From positions 310,001 through 374,000 of the IMG/VR virus record IMGVR_UViG_3300034072_000758: a stretch of 64,000 nt of DNA; one strand, written 5' to 3'. Each line of letters opens with the position of its first letter. Position 1 is the stretch's first letter. Shown here piece by piece: positions 25,106-34,419 of this stretch. The DNA is from a virus. Under the pieces are notes generated by a model, which searched no databases, had not been told where the DNA came from, and saw nothing but the letters and a program-made list of their open reading frames with translations. The position numbers and the translations under genes are program-made.

Positions 25106-25902
25106 TATCGCATCTTCTTCAATCCGGGTGGATATTTTGTTCCATAAGACGCTTGAAACGACTTATGGTAGGTGTTGACCTTCTTTCGATTACCTTTTCG
25201 GTTGAAGCTCAGATGGAACCAGCAATTTGGACGGTTATCACTATATTCCAAAATGAATTGGTCATAGTTCACGTTATCCCGAACCCATAAAGCTCGCGCC
25301 CAGATTTCATCTTGGGTGAGACCATCCCACTGGAAATCAGCCGCTTGACCGCGTTCGTGTTGACTCTTACCAGAACCGTGACGGAACCCGCTATTAACGT
25401 TTACTCGACCGTATTTTTCCAAAAGTTTTTCGGCGCAATTTACGGACAGCGCTCTCAAATTACATACCAGTTGGGGAACAGTAAAACCGGCCTGTTCCTT
25501 AAGCTGATAACCATTCATACGAACATTGGTCGTGAAATCTTTTAGCTTGAAATGCGGAGACAATTGAAGATTACCAGTCACTTCGCCAGTTAAACCATCA
25601 CAATCAACGCTAATTGGTGATGTGTTATTATTGTTACCGTTTTCACTGGCTAATACTCCATCGGCTGTTCCTTCTCGAATAGCCTTATCCAAGATAGCTT
25701 TGTCCTCCGGGGACATGCTGTCATAATCGATGTCATCATTATGGGTCTCAGAAGCTTCCTCAGCGGTATAAGCGAATATATTTCCCTTATACACATTCAC
25801 GTTGACTCCCCCACCACCCATGTCCGTAAACAGCGTGGCCGAACCCGTTATGATCTTCCCACCACTTTCGGTGAAGTTACCAACACGAGCGACTTTGAAC
25901 AT
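25105..25902 (-). CDS. M15-family peptidoglycan peptidase with PAAR-like N-terminus
   Basis: 265 aa. Residues ~150-250 carry the zinc signatures of D-Ala-D-Ala carboxypeptidase/endolysin M15: SGFRHGSGKSQHERGQAADF (His and Asp ligands) and PNCWFHLSF (final His). The N-terminal GKIITGSATLFTDMGGGGVN resembles the repetitive tip of PAAR proteins, suggesting a baseplate-spike position rather than a soluble endolysin. It would cleave peptide cross-links during infection. No signal peptide. Coupled to its neighbours by TAATG overlaps. Confidence 0.75.
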   Translation of the reverse strand: MFKVARVGNFTESGGKIITGSATLFTDMGGGGVNVNVYKGNIFAYTAEEASETHNDDIDYDSMSPEDKAILDKAIREGTADGVLASENGNNNNTSPISVDCDGLTGEVTGNLQLSPHFKLKDFTTNVRMNGYQLKEQAGFTVPQLVCNLRALSVNCAEKLLEKYGRVNVNSGFRHGSGKSQHERGQAADFQWDGLTQDEIWARALWVRDNVNYDQFILEYSDNRPNCWFHLSFNRKGNRKKVNTYHKSFQASYGTKYPPGLKKMR

Positions 25903-26240
25903 TATACGATCAGACCTTTGTTAGGAATTTCAATTGGAGAGACCGCATTGCTATACGACTTCTTCAAATTGTCATTGACCTTGAGTGTTGGAAGAATGGT
26001 GATAGTCGAGAGGTTGAAGGAAAATTCCTCTGTATCGTGAATTACTGACAACGGGATGAACTGAATAGCCATACCGCCGCCCTTACCAGACGGGTCATTG
26101 ACCAGATGGACGATCAATGGGCGAGTAACCGTGAGTACAGTATCAGTTTGCGATCCAAACTTAGCAATAATGTCTGTACCGTCAACAAGTCTAAATAATA
26201 CGACATCAAATTCTTTTATTTTATTACTTGTGATAAGCAT
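25902..26240 (-). CDS. Small beta-rich protein, Sm/Hfq-like fold possible (112 aa)
   Basis: MLITSNKIKEFDVVLFRLVD, with alternating strands and a Gly-rich turn (DPSGKGGGMAIQFIPL). AGGAG precedes the ATG. The pattern resembles small LSm-like proteins annotated in T4-like marine phages; that recollection is not verifiable here. It heads the operon with the M15 peptidase. Confidence 0.55.
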   Translation of the reverse strand: MLITSNKIKEFDVVLFRLVDGTDIIAKFGSQTDTVLTVTRPLIVHLVNDPSGKGGGMAIQFIPLSVIHDTEEFSFNLSTITILPTLKVNDNLKKSYSNAVSPIEIPNKGLIV

Positions 26241-26314
26241 AAATATCTACTCCTACATAGAAAGTTAATAGTAGGTGTTAACCCCTGAAAAGTCAATTTT
26301 TTTGTGGTTTAAAA

Positions 26315-26320
26315 TAAATA
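26315..26320 (+). promoter_or_regulatory. Late-type promoter element TAAATA upstream of the sheath gene
   Basis: AAATAAATAAAAG, about 30 bases before the gp18 ATG, which has its own AGGAG. Confidence 0.5.
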
Positions 26321-26351
26321 AAAGAAAGCATTTATCAGGAGATATACTTTC

Positions 26352-29237
26352 ATGGCGACATTAAGTTCACCGGGCGTTAGTGTAACGATTTCAGCCGATC
26401 CGATTACAAGTTCGGGTCAGGAAGGAACTGTACCACTGGTCATCTTAGCAACAGCTTCCAACAAGACGATCTCTGGCACGGTAGCCGCCTATACAGCCCC
26501 ATCAAAGGCTGGTGCGTTGTTCCTCGCCACGTCACAAAGAGAATTGATTCAAAATTTCGGCGTTCCAACATTTAAAGTTCTGAACGGCACTCCTGTTCAC
26601 GGTAGTGAATTGAACGAGTATGGCCTTCATACGGCTTACGAGTTCTTGGGCGTATCCAATAGATGCTATATCCTACGCGCTGACATCGATCTGGACCAAT
26701 TGGAACCATCGTCTTCTGAGCCTACTGGTGACCCAATCGTCGGTACATACTGGTTCGATACATCGGCCACGTCATTTGGTGTATTCCAATCGAACGGTGA
26801 TGCTCTCGCCGGGTCCGCTTGGAAAGTACAACCAGTAACCGTTCTGGACGAAAACAACACCGTTGACGTAAACGGCTCATTTGTTCCAGCCGCGAACTAT
26901 GGTGAAGATGGTGATTTCGCCATCGTGATCATCCAATCCGATAATCTGCTTTATGAAAAGATCGGCGGCACATGGTATCATGTTGGATCGGCTGATTGGA
27001 AGGGCGCTCGCCCTACAACCGTTGTTGGTAGCGCATCGCCAGCGAATTTGCTGACAACTGATACACTTGTAATCAATGGTTCGACTGTTGACTTCCTGAC
27101 ACTTGACTCGTCGTTCGACGGTACTTTGGCAAAGGTTGTTGCCGGTATTAACGCCGCTGCTATCGCCAACATCACCGCAACTATCTCCGGTGCTGGTGCT
27201 CTGGTTATCACAAACAGCACAGGCGGTGACATCACGCTGGCTAACGGTGACGGCACAGGCTTGGCTACTCTGGGTCTCACTGCTGGCACCGTAACCGGCG
27301 TTCAGTTCTCAATGACCAATAACGCTCAATACCCAACCACCACCACAGCCGGTTCGGTTTGGGTTAAGGGTTCGCCATCAAACAATGGTGCTAAGTGGAC
27401 GGTGAAGTATTACGCTTCCAGCACTGGTTGGACCGTTGTAAGCGCTCCATTCTACCCATTCAACTCTCTGCTGGCTGATGGTAGCCCATCGAAGGACTTG
27501 GCCGCTACAAACGCTCTACAGCCTGTTTCCGGCACTCTATATGTTGGTTATGACGCTGGTAACGGCACTCAGCAACTCCGCCGCTTCAATGGCTTCACAT
27601 GGGAAAACCTCACATATGAAGCTGGCTCGATTGCCCCAACAACCAACCCAGAAACCGGAACACTTTGGTACAATGCCGACTTCAAGGTTGACATCATGTA
27701 TGGAACGGGTTCGCAGTGGATTGGTTATCAGCGCAAATATCCGGCGACAAACCCGGAAGGCGTATTCCTGACAGCTACCCAACCAACACAACAGTCGGAT
27801 GGTACAGCACTGGTTGACTACGATCTGTGGATCGATACTTCCGATCTGGAAAACTATCCAAAGCTGTATCGTTATAACGAAACTTCGAGAAAGTGGACTT
27901 TGGTTGACAACACCGACAATAGCTCGCCATTCGGTATCGTATTCGCCGATGCTCGTGCCACATCAGGTGCGAACTATTCTGGTAACACTGGTTCGTATAA
28001 CTACAACTCGGTCGCAATTGCCGACCTGTTGAAGTCGAACTGCGTTGATCCAGACGCGCCAGACCCAAGAACCTACCCAGATGGCGTTCTGTTGTTCAAC
28101 ACACGTTTCTCTACATACAACGTGAAGCAATATCAGGACAACTACTTCGCAGATGGTGGTTACAACGATACTGACTATACAATGACAACCTACACTGTGG
28201 GTAACTCGCCAGCATTCTCGGCTCTGCCTACAGTAGCTCGTTGGGTTTCAACATCGGGTAATAAGACAAATGGCGCTCCTTACATGGGTCGCAAGGCTCA
28301 ACGCGCTATGATCGTTCGTGCCATGTCTGCTGCTGTTGCTGCCAATGACGACATCCGTTCGGAACTGGTTTATTACAATCTGATCGCCGCTCCGGGTTAC
28401 GCTGAACTGATCGATGAAATGGTCAACCTGAATACTGACCAAAAGGAAATCTCTTTCATCGTTGGTGATACTCCTGCGCGTCTCGACCCATCGGGAACAT
28501 CTATCAATAATTGGGCCGGTAACGCCAATAATGCCGCTTCGAACGGCGAAGATGGTCTGGTTTCCGCTTCCAGCTATGTTGGTATCTACTATCCTTGGGG
28601 TCTCTCAACCGATCTGTACGGCAACGAAGTCATGGTCCCACCATCGTCTATCGCTCTGAACGTTATCGCGTATAACGATCAGATCGCTTATCCTTGGTAT
28701 GCTCCTGCTGGTTCCCGTCGCGGACTCGTAAACAACGCTTCTTCGGTTGGTTACCTGAACGCAGAAGGCGAGTACACACCGGTTATCCTGAACCAAGGTC
28801 AAAGAGATACGCTGTATCTCAAGAACATCAACCCAATCGCTTATATTCCGGGTCGTGGTTTGACTGTATACGGTCAAAAGACACTGGATAACGCAACTGA
28901 GTTGAACCGAGTTAATACGGCTCGTCTGGCCAACTATGTAAAGTACAACCTCGACAAGCTCACAAAGTCCTTCCTGTTCGAGCAAAACGACGCTCAAACC
29001 CGCGCTTCTGCCGGTAATGCTGTCGCCAGCTTCCTGAACGGTCTGGTTGGTCTGCGTGGCCTCGAAGACTACGTAGTTGTCTGTGACGAAACAAACAACA
29101 CCTCGGAACGCCGTGACGCAAACGAACTGTGGATCGACGTAGCTATCAAGCCAATTGATGCTATCGAATTTATCTACATCCCGGTTCGAATTGTAAACGG
29201 AACAACAGACCTCACCACCAGCGTAACAGTTGGATAA
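26352..29237 (+). CDS. 18: Contractile tail sheath protein (gp18-like)
   Basis: 961 aa, much longer than T4 gp18 (659). The start MATLSSPGVSVTISADPIT is the standard sheath N-terminus. The C-terminal third (DNATELNRVNTARLANYVKY, VASFLNGLVGLRGLEDYVVV) is the conserved sheath domain. The extra length is in the middle (residues ~110-520), a surface insertion with repeated WYxD/LYxW-type strands. Tail contraction drives DNA delivery. Followed by a strong terminator. Confidence 0.95.
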   Translation: MATLSSPGVSVTISADPITSSGQEGTVPLVILATASNKTISGTVAAYTAPSKAGALFLATSQRELIQNFGVPTFKVLNGTPVHGSELNEYGLHTAYEFLGVSNRCYILRADIDLDQLEPSSSEPTGDPIVGTYWFDTSATSFGVFQSNGDALAGSAWKVQPVTVLDENNTVDVNGSFVPAANYGEDGDFAIVIIQSDNLLYEKIGGTWYHVGSADWKGARPTTVVGSASPANLLTTDTLVINGSTVDFLTLDSSFDGTLAKVVAGINAAAIANITATISGAGALVITNSTGGDITLANGDGTGLATLGLTAGTVTGVQFSMTNNAQYPTTTTAGSVWVKGSPSNNGAKWTVKYYASSTGWTVVSAPFYPFNSLLADGSPSKDLAATNALQPVSGTLYVGYDAGNGTQQLRRFNGFTWENLTYEAGSIAPTTNPETGTLWYNADFKVDIMYGTGSQWIGYQRKYPATNPEGVFLTATQPTQQSDGTALVDYDLWIDTSDLENYPKLYRYNETSRKWTLVDNTDNSSPFGIVFADARATSGANYSGNTGSYNYNSVAIADLLKSNCVDPDAPDPRTYPDGVLLFNTRFSTYNVKQYQDNYFADGGYNDTDYTMTTYTVGNSPAFSALPTVARWVSTSGNKTNGAPYMGRKAQRAMIVRAMSAAVAANDDIRSELVYYNLIAAPGYAELIDEMVNLNTDQKEISFIVGDTPARLDPSGTSINNWAGNANNAASNGEDGLVSASSYVGIYYPWGLSTDLYGNEVMVPPSSIALNVIAYNDQIAYPWYAPAGSRRGLVNNASSVGYLNAEGEYTPVILNQGQRDTLYLKNINPIAYIPGRGLTVYGQKTLDNATELNRVNTARLANYVKYNLDKLTKSFLFEQNDAQTRASAGNAVASFLNGLVGLRGLEDYVVVCDETNNTSERRDANELWIDVAIKPIDAIEFIYIPVRIVNGTTDLTTSVTVG

Positions 29238-29242
29238 TAAAA

Positions 29243-29275
29243 GAAAAGGCGCTCTACGGAGCGCCTTTTTTCTGT
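29243..29275 (+). terminator. Terminator after the sheath gene
   Basis: AAGGCGCT-CTACGG-AGCGCCTTTTTT. Confidence 0.92.
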
Positions 29276-29313
29276 TCTTTTGATCCATAAAAACCGACTA
29301 TTTCGATATTGCC

Positions 29314-29319
29314 TAAATA
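29314..29319 (+). promoter_or_regulatory. Late-type promoter element TAAATA upstream of the tube gene
   Basis: GCCTAAATATTAATAAG, 33 bases before ATG 29352, with TTTGAGGG as ribosome-binding site. Confidence 0.5.
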
Positions 29320-29351
29320 TTAATAAGAACTTTTTTTGAGGGTCTATCTAA

Positions 29352-29939
29352 ATGGTTTCCACTATTAATACCTTTGGTGTTCCACTCGGCGGCGGTGCTG
29401 GTCGTGGTGGTATCATCCAGCCAAAGACAAAACATAAATTCCGCGTCCGTGTTATCGGCTTCGGCCCACTGAACGGTGGTCTGGAATTGACACAACAAGT
29501 CATGAGCGTTGGTCGTCCACAAGTTGATTTCAACCCTGTTGAAGTTCATTCTTACAACTCAACTACTTATTATGCCGGTAAAGCTCAGTGGCAAACACTG
29601 GAACTGACTGTACGTGATGACATTACGAACTCGGTTTCGGCTCTTGTTGGTCACCAGCTTCAAAAGCAAATGAACTTCTTCCAGCAAACATCTGCTGCTG
29701 CTGGCTCGAACTACAAGTTCCAAATGTATATCGAGACACTGAATGGCGGTGATGATGCTGTTATCGAACAGTGGTACATTGAAGGATGCTTCTTGTCTGC
29801 CGTCAACTATGATCAGTTCAGTTATGACGCTGCTGATCCAGTAACGATCCAAATGACAATTCGTTTCGACAACGCCACACAGCAAGACAATCTGATGCCG
29901 GTCAATCCAGAACTCGGCGTAGGATCGATGATCGGGTAA
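29352..29939 (+). CDS. 19: Tail tube protein (gp19-like)
   Basis: 195 aa, close to the T4 gp19 length. Features include KHKFRVRVIGF, LTQQVMSVGRPQVDFNPVEV (strand pair of the tube fold) and a C-terminal DPVTIQMTIRFDNA. It forms the inner tube inside the sheath. Confidence 0.95.
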   Translation: MVSTINTFGVPLGGGAGRGGIIQPKTKHKFRVRVIGFGPLNGGLELTQQVMSVGRPQVDFNPVEVHSYNSTTYYAGKAQWQTLELTVRDDITNSVSALVGHQLQKQMNFFQQTSAAAGSNYKFQMYIETLNGGDDAVIEQWYIEGCFLSAVNYDQFSYDAADPVTIQMTIRFDNATQQDNLMPVNPELGVGSMIG

Positions 29940-29948
29940 TAATACCTA

Positions 29949-31271
29949 ATGAGTGACGTTATTCGTTCACCAAGACAGGCTTCTACTATCTATGGGATGG
30001 ATGGAAACAACATCCCAAGAAAGAAAAGCCTGTTTTACGCTCGTTTCAGACGAACGGACAATGGACAGGCCACCGTGGGTGGTGGCTGGCAGGATAACTT
30101 TAGCTTCATTCTAAAATCTATTGATAGACCTTCTGAAAATCCAAAGATCGAAGAACTCAATCAGTACAACAAAAAGAGACAGATCATCACCGGTATCGAA
30201 TATGAGCCGATGAATATGGTTTTGTATGATGTTGTTGACAACATTGTTTTCAAGATGTGGGATGAATACTCTCGTTATTACTATGGTGATTACAACCAAC
30301 AAGACGAGAGACAATTTGATTACGACCAAACCCTCCCTGTTACTTATGATAACGGGGCGGGTTACGGTTATGTTCCTCGCAAGTTTAATTCTAGTGTTCC
30401 TATAAAGGATCAAACTGCGCTCGATTTGAACTCTCAAAATTTCTTCGACGCAATTGAAATATACCAAGTTTTTGGTGGATATTATACACAGTTCGATTTG
30501 ATAAATCCTAAGATCAAGACGTTCAACCCGGACGAACTTGACTATGAACAAACCACCATTTCCACAGTCAACATCACCGTAACTTACGAGGCTATTCTTC
30601 GTCAGAACAGCGGAAAACCTATGCTTATTTCCGAAAACGAATTTGTGTCTCAGGTTTTTAGAGATCAATTCAACGGGGATACGATTGAAACCGAAAGCTT
30701 GAGTAGACCTGATTTCTCGTCAGCCTTACAGACAACAGAGACTTGGGACAAGACTGGCGATTTCTACGCTGATGTGATCTCGCGGGCGATGTCTAACACC
30801 AGTGTGACGTTGAGTGGCATCCAGTCTAGTCCAGCCAAAATCAATTACGGCCAGTACGATTTTGGCTCGGCCTCTTCGACCACCAATCGTCAAAGCGACG
30901 GTACGTATCTCCTAAGCGGTAGTGAGACATTAAAAGCCGCATTGTCTGGCGGCGCTAAAACCATGAGTGATGCCCTAATTCAAACAGCCGGGGCCAAGAT
31001 TGGTGGAACGGCTAAGAACTCGGCTGGAACCAACTATCTCAAGAACACCATTGTCAGTGGTATGATTGGTGCCGGGGCATTGAACAAGGTCGATCCATTG
31101 ACGGGCGCTGTAGTGCGCCAGATCGCCCGTGGGGCCACACCGACGCAAGCGGTCGTGAATGGCGTCAAACAGACCTCTACAGGGCGCGCAGCCCTATCCC
31201 TACAGTCCAGCGTCTATGCGGTCATAAACGCCTCCAAGAACCTTCGTTCGCGCATTGGTAAGAAACTGTAA
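29949..31271 (+). CDS. 54: Second tube-related structural protein (baseplate-tube/gp54-like candidate)
   Basis: 440 aa. The first ~230 residues have tube-type features (FYARFRRTDNGQ, SIDRPSENPKIEELNQYNKK, MNMVLYDVVDNIVFKMWDEY, TVNITVTYEAILRQ), an expanded version of the gp19 fold. The remainder is Ser/Thr/Ala-rich and flexible. In T4-like phages gp54, the tube initiator, is the gp19 relative of this kind. The assignment to gp54 rather than another tube paralogue is inference. Confidence 0.65.
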   Translation: MSDVIRSPRQASTIYGMDGNNIPRKKSLFYARFRRTDNGQATVGGGWQDNFSFILKSIDRPSENPKIEELNQYNKKRQIITGIEYEPMNMVLYDVVDNIVFKMWDEYSRYYYGDYNQQDERQFDYDQTLPVTYDNGAGYGYVPRKFNSSVPIKDQTALDLNSQNFFDAIEIYQVFGGYYTQFDLINPKIKTFNPDELDYEQTTISTVNITVTYEAILRQNSGKPMLISENEFVSQVFRDQFNGDTIETESLSRPDFSSALQTTETWDKTGDFYADVISRAMSNTSVTLSGIQSSPAKINYGQYDFGSASSTTNRQSDGTYLLSGSETLKAALSGGAKTMSDALIQTAGAKIGGTAKNSAGTNYLKNTIVSGMIGAGALNKVDPLTGAVVRQIARGATPTQAVVNGVKQTSTGRAALSLQSSVYAVINASKNLRSRIGKKL

Positions 31272-31285
31272 GGAGTAATCATTCG

Positions 31286-31726
31286 ATGGCTCGAAATTAC
31301 AGACAGGGTGAATACGTCCTCAAGAATCCTGAGAAGTATGTAGGGAAGCTTCCCGTCATATATCGTAGCTCATGGGAGTTCGCTCTTATGCGCGTATTGG
31401 ATAATCACCCAGCCGTGACGCAATGGGCCAGTGAAAGCATTCAAATCCCATATAAAAATCCATTTACTAACAGATGGACCGTTTATATACCAGACTTCTT
31501 CATAGTATATGTTGATAAAAATGGCAAACATCACGCAGAACTGGTAGAAGTAAAGCCTGAGAAAGAAACCCCGGAATACGGGAAGCGAGTATCACAGAAG
31601 ACAAAAGCTATCCAACAACTCAATCTTGTTAAATGGACAGCGGCAAGAGTGTTCTGTTCCAAAAATGGTATACGCTTTAGAGTAGCAACAGAGAAAGATT
31701 TATTTGGAAGGACATCGAGAAAATGA
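31286..31726 (+). CDS. 4: Head completion protein (gp4/gp50-like)
   Basis: 146 aa. YRSSWEFALMRVLDNHPAV, PYKNPFTNRWTVYIPDFFI and ELVEVKPEKE give the TnsA/PD-(D/E)xK pattern of T4 gp4, which completes DNA-filled heads. AAGGAG is upstream. The stop overlaps the next ATG (ATGA). Confidence 0.88.
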   Translation: MARNYRQGEYVLKNPEKYVGKLPVIYRSSWEFALMRVLDNHPAVTQWASESIQIPYKNPFTNRWTVYIPDFFIVYVDKNGKHHAELVEVKPEKETPEYGKRVSQKTKAIQQLNLVKWTAARVFCSKNGIRFRVATEKDLFGRTSRK

Positions 31727-32232
31727 GTAAAAAGATCGAAGAACTTTTCGACTTACCAGACATCGACTCCATGAATGAAAATGAGGTCGAAGAGGATATG
31801 TCTATCGATATTCCGGCCACGAACTCGGCCCCGGCTATCATGGATGAAGTTTTGGTATTCCCAGACGATCACGCGGAAGCTATGGACAAGATTTATGAAG
31901 AGACGGTTCAACACGCGGCTGATCTCATGGATTTTGGCTATTCTGCCGAAGAACGCTCCAAGGCAACTATCTTTGAAAAAGCCAACATGCTTTACAATAC
32001 CGCCATCAGTGCGAAGAAAGCAAAACGCGATGCTCAACACAAGGAAATGGACCTTGAACTGAAAAGACGCCGATTGGTCCTTGACGAGAAGAAATTTGCT
32101 ATGCAAAGCATGGACGGCGAAGTCATCGAAACTAAAGTTAATAATGGCGTTGGTTTCTTCGACCGCAACGAAATCGTCAAACAAGCAATTCAAGATAGAA
32201 AGAGCGACCGTAATGACAACAACGACATCTAG
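31723..32232 (+). CDS. 16: Probable terminase small subunit (gp16-like)
   Basis: 169 aa, acidic N-terminus, then a long helical hairpin (residues ~60-135: RSKATIFEKANMLYNTAISA and KKAKRDAQHKEMDLELKRRR) and a short C-terminal tail (RNEIVKQAIQ). Size and helical-hairpin layout match T4-type gp16, the recognition subunit of the packaging motor. No gp17 is in the window. Identification is by pattern. Confidence 0.55.
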   Translation: MSKKIEELFDLPDIDSMNENEVEEDMSIDIPATNSAPAIMDEVLVFPDDHAEAMDKIYEETVQHAADLMDFGYSAEERSKATIFEKANMLYNTAISAKKAKRDAQHKEMDLELKRRRLVLDEKKFAMQSMDGEVIETKVNNGVGFFDRNEIVKQAIQDRKSDRNDNNDI

Positions 32233-32374
32233 CGAAGATTGCTTCTGTGAAAAATACGATAATGCTGAGGCAGAAATTGACGCAAAAGACGAAGGTTCGA
32301 CTTGCCCCAAATGCGCTATGGTCTTCGAAGATTTTATGAAGACGCTGAAAGAATCTTCCGATCCTCAGCAATAG
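32213..32374 (+). CDS. Small zinc-ribbon-like protein (53 aa)
   Basis: MTTTTSSEDCFCEKYDNAEA... with CFC and CPKC pairs forming a possible zinc site. It overlaps the end of the preceding gene by 20 bases, in another frame. AGAG is the only ribosome-binding hint, so translational coupling is likely. Confidence 0.5.
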   Translation: MTTTTSSEDCFCEKYDNAEAEIDAKDEGSTCPKCAMVFEDFMKTLKESSDPQQ

Positions 32375-32600
32375 CCCGAATAAACAACTCAGCGGGTTCA
32401 AGAGCCGCCCATGTCACGGCCTCATATAACCGATCTTCGGTCGAAACCATATATCCATTAGCCGAAATCATCAAATTGGCAATATAGCCTATTTTGAAAT
32501 GGCTATATTGATACTGAACATAAACCACCGATCCATCATCATTGTGGGCTTGATGGACGATGGCTTTATCTAATGTCATGAGCGGATCGACTGGATTCAT
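32334..32600 (-). CDS. Hypothetical protein (88 aa)
   Basis: MNPVDPLMTLDKAIVHQAHN. AAGGAGAT abuts the ATG unusually closely; MTLDKA, 7 codons in, is an alternative start. The 3' end overlaps the convergent small zinc-ribbon gene by ~40 bases. Confidence 0.55.
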   Translation of the reverse strand: MNPVDPLMTLDKAIVHQAHNDDGSVVYVQYQYSHFKIGYIANLMISANGYMVSTEDRLYEAVTWAALEPAELFIRAIAEDRKILSASS

Positions 32601-32639
32601 ATCTCCTTATAACACCGACTATTTTTCACGGCAACAGGA

Positions 32640-32645
32640 TAAATA
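32640..32645 (+). promoter_or_regulatory. Late-type promoter element TAAATA
   Basis: GGATAAATATAAG, 28 bases before ATG 32673. Confidence 0.5.
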
Positions 32646-32672
32646 TAAGAAACTCCCATTGAGGTTATTGAT

Positions 32673-33200
32673 ATGAATTTCAAAGATTATTATTTGAAGG
32701 CACAGAAAGTTCATAAGTTCCGTTTGAAGACTATTGTTTGCCTTGATGACGCCGCTATGGATAGCGTTGAGCGTATCTTGAGAAAATATAATCCGACATC
32801 CGTTTCTCGTCCAAAGAAAACCATCATGCAAAAGAACCCGCTCGACTTCATTGGTGTCGAGTATGCTGAGGTTTATATTGTAGATTTCGAAACCCACATG
32901 CCAGTATCTCCTTGGATGCTGCGTCGTGAATTGGAAGTGGGTCTCGGCGTACCTGAGAAATACATTGTCATTCGTTCGAAAGATGATCCATTGGAGGATG
33001 AAGCAACCAAGGCCGCTGGTGAAGAACCAGAAAAAGAAACCGATACGGATGTTCCATTGGCAGGTAATGATCGCGTCAATAAGCTGCTTCAATACGTCGA
33101 AGAACTTGAAAAGAAGCGCAAGGACGAAATTGCTGCTGAAACCAAAAAGAAAATCGATTTTTCTCTCCTGAATACATTGGATAAGAAGGAAACGAAATGA
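32673..33200 (+). CDS. Hypothetical protein (175 aa)
   Basis: MNFKDYYLKAQKVHKFRLKT. A ferredoxin-like alternation of strands and helices covers residues 15-110 (ending in YIVIRSKDDPLEDEA); the C-terminal half is charged and helical. GAGG is upstream. I recall similar proteins from T4-like marine phages, without a known role. The stop overlaps the next start (ATGA). Confidence 0.7.
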   Translation: MNFKDYYLKAQKVHKFRLKTIVCLDDAAMDSVERILRKYNPTSVSRPKKTIMQKNPLDFIGVEYAEVYIVDFETHMPVSPWMLRRELEVGLGVPEKYIVIRSKDDPLEDEATKAAGEEPEKETDTDVPLAGNDRVNKLLQYVEELEKKRKDEIAAETKKKIDFSLLNTLDKKETK

Positions 33201-33688
33201 TTAGGTTCGGTAATTTATTTGAAGACAAAAACATCGACAAGCTGCGTAAGTATTTGAATGATTCGGGTATATCAGATCGTGAAATATCCGGGGGCTTGGA
33301 CCTCAAGAAGATCGGTTACGCCAAGATCGCAGCGGCTATGGATGTCTCAGAAGAGGATGCTGAAAATCTTCTGGACGATCTGAGTGACTTCTTGAAAAAG
33401 AAAGCCAGCCTCGAAGAGTCGTATGCGGCGCTAGTTGAGAAGGATGATGATACAGAAGACGATGATGATGATGATTTCCATGCCGAAATTCACGCCAAAT
33501 ATAATACGTTCAATTTCCTCTGGATATACGACGATATGAACGGCTCTGGAACGGCGCGCTTCTCAGACAAGGGCGTAAAAGTCATGTCGATCCGTGATAG
33601 CGAAGGAAAGGTAATTCTCAAGTTCCCTTCTAAAGACTTCGTAGATTCAATCCAGCGTCAGGCCATAGACTTCATTCACGAGGCATAA
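33197..33688 (+). CDS. Hypothetical acidic protein (163 aa)
   Basis: MIRFGNLFEDKNIDKLRKYL; helical first half, an Asp run (DDDTEDDDDDDF) at ~88-100, then a beta-rich end. Coupled to its upstream neighbour and followed 2 bases later by the Nudix gene. Confidence 0.7.
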   Translation: MIRFGNLFEDKNIDKLRKYLNDSGISDREISGGLDLKKIGYAKIAAAMDVSEEDAENLLDDLSDFLKKKASLEESYAALVEKDDDTEDDDDDDFHAEIHAKYNTFNFLWIYDDMNGSGTARFSDKGVKVMSIRDSEGKVILKFPSKDFVDSIQRQAIDFIHEA

Positions 33689-33690
33689 CG

Positions 33691-34173
33691 ATGAAGCTAC
33701 ACGATTTCTTTGAGGATGATAGCGCACATACCGCCGCTGCCGCTGAGACGGGCTTCTGGGGCCGTCAAGGCGCAGGGTGTATCGTGTTTGCTAAATCCAC
33801 GAAGAGGTTCCTGCTGGCTTACAGATCGGAATACGTGATGGAGGGGAATACTTGGGGCACTTGGGGCGGGGCTATCGACTCCAACGAAGACCCGCGTACA
33901 GCCGTTGTTCGTGAACTCAAAGAAGAAACCGAGTTTCATTCCCCAATATCAAAAATCATCCCTCTTTATATTTTCAAAAAGAGCGATTTCCAATATTTCA
34001 ATTTTGTCGTGATTATCGAAGACGAATACGAGCCAGACTTGAATTGGGAAAATTCGGGCTTCAAATGGTGTGCTTTGGGAGAGTTCCCATCACCATTACA
34101 CTTTGGTCTCCAATCCTTGTTGAAGGATGGAGCCAGCATGAGCACGTTAAAGAAGCTTTCAGACATCCAATAA
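33691..34173 (+). CDS. Nudix hydrolase
   Basis: 160 aa with Nudix box GGAIDSNEDPRTAVVRELKE followed by ETEF; the usual Gly after EE is replaced by Glu, a tolerated variation. Nudix enzymes cut nucleoside diphosphates linked to another moiety; the substrate is unknown. It is the third of three tightly linked genes. Confidence 0.85.
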   Translation: MKLHDFFEDDSAHTAAAAETGFWGRQGAGCIVFAKSTKRFLLAYRSEYVMEGNTWGTWGGAIDSNEDPRTAVVRELKEETEFHSPISKIIPLYIFKKSDFQYFNFVVIIEDEYEPDLNWENSGFKWCALGEFPSPLHFGLQSLLKDGASMSTLKKLSDIQ

Positions 34174-34197
34174 TGGTTGTCTCAGCACAAACAACCG

Positions 34198-34368
34198 TTA
34201 TCGGTTGTCTAGGACATCTACTTCAACAACATAGTCTGGGAAGAGTTCTTCCGCAACTGCGCCGACCGCCGCTACTTGATCTGCCGGAATATTGATTTCT
34301 TCGTCGGAGCCTTCCTTGATCAGCTTGGACAGGATGATAGTGATTTCTTGTTGAATAACGCGAGCCAT
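34198..34368 (-). CDS. Small acidic protein (56 aa)
   Basis: MARVIQQEITIILSKLIKEG..., ending VLDNR, with AGAGGATTAGTATC before the ATG. Amphipathic helix-rich. Its end overlaps a strong hairpin (ATAA/GGTTGT paired with ACAACC/TTAT at 34170-34205). Confidence 0.6.
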   Translation of the reverse strand: MARVIQQEITIILSKLIKEGSDEEINIPADQVAAVGAVAEELFPDYVVEVDVLDNR

Positions 34369-34419
34369 GATACTAATCCTCTTTTCCTAAAAATATCATG
34401 TTCGCAAGTCTAATTACAA

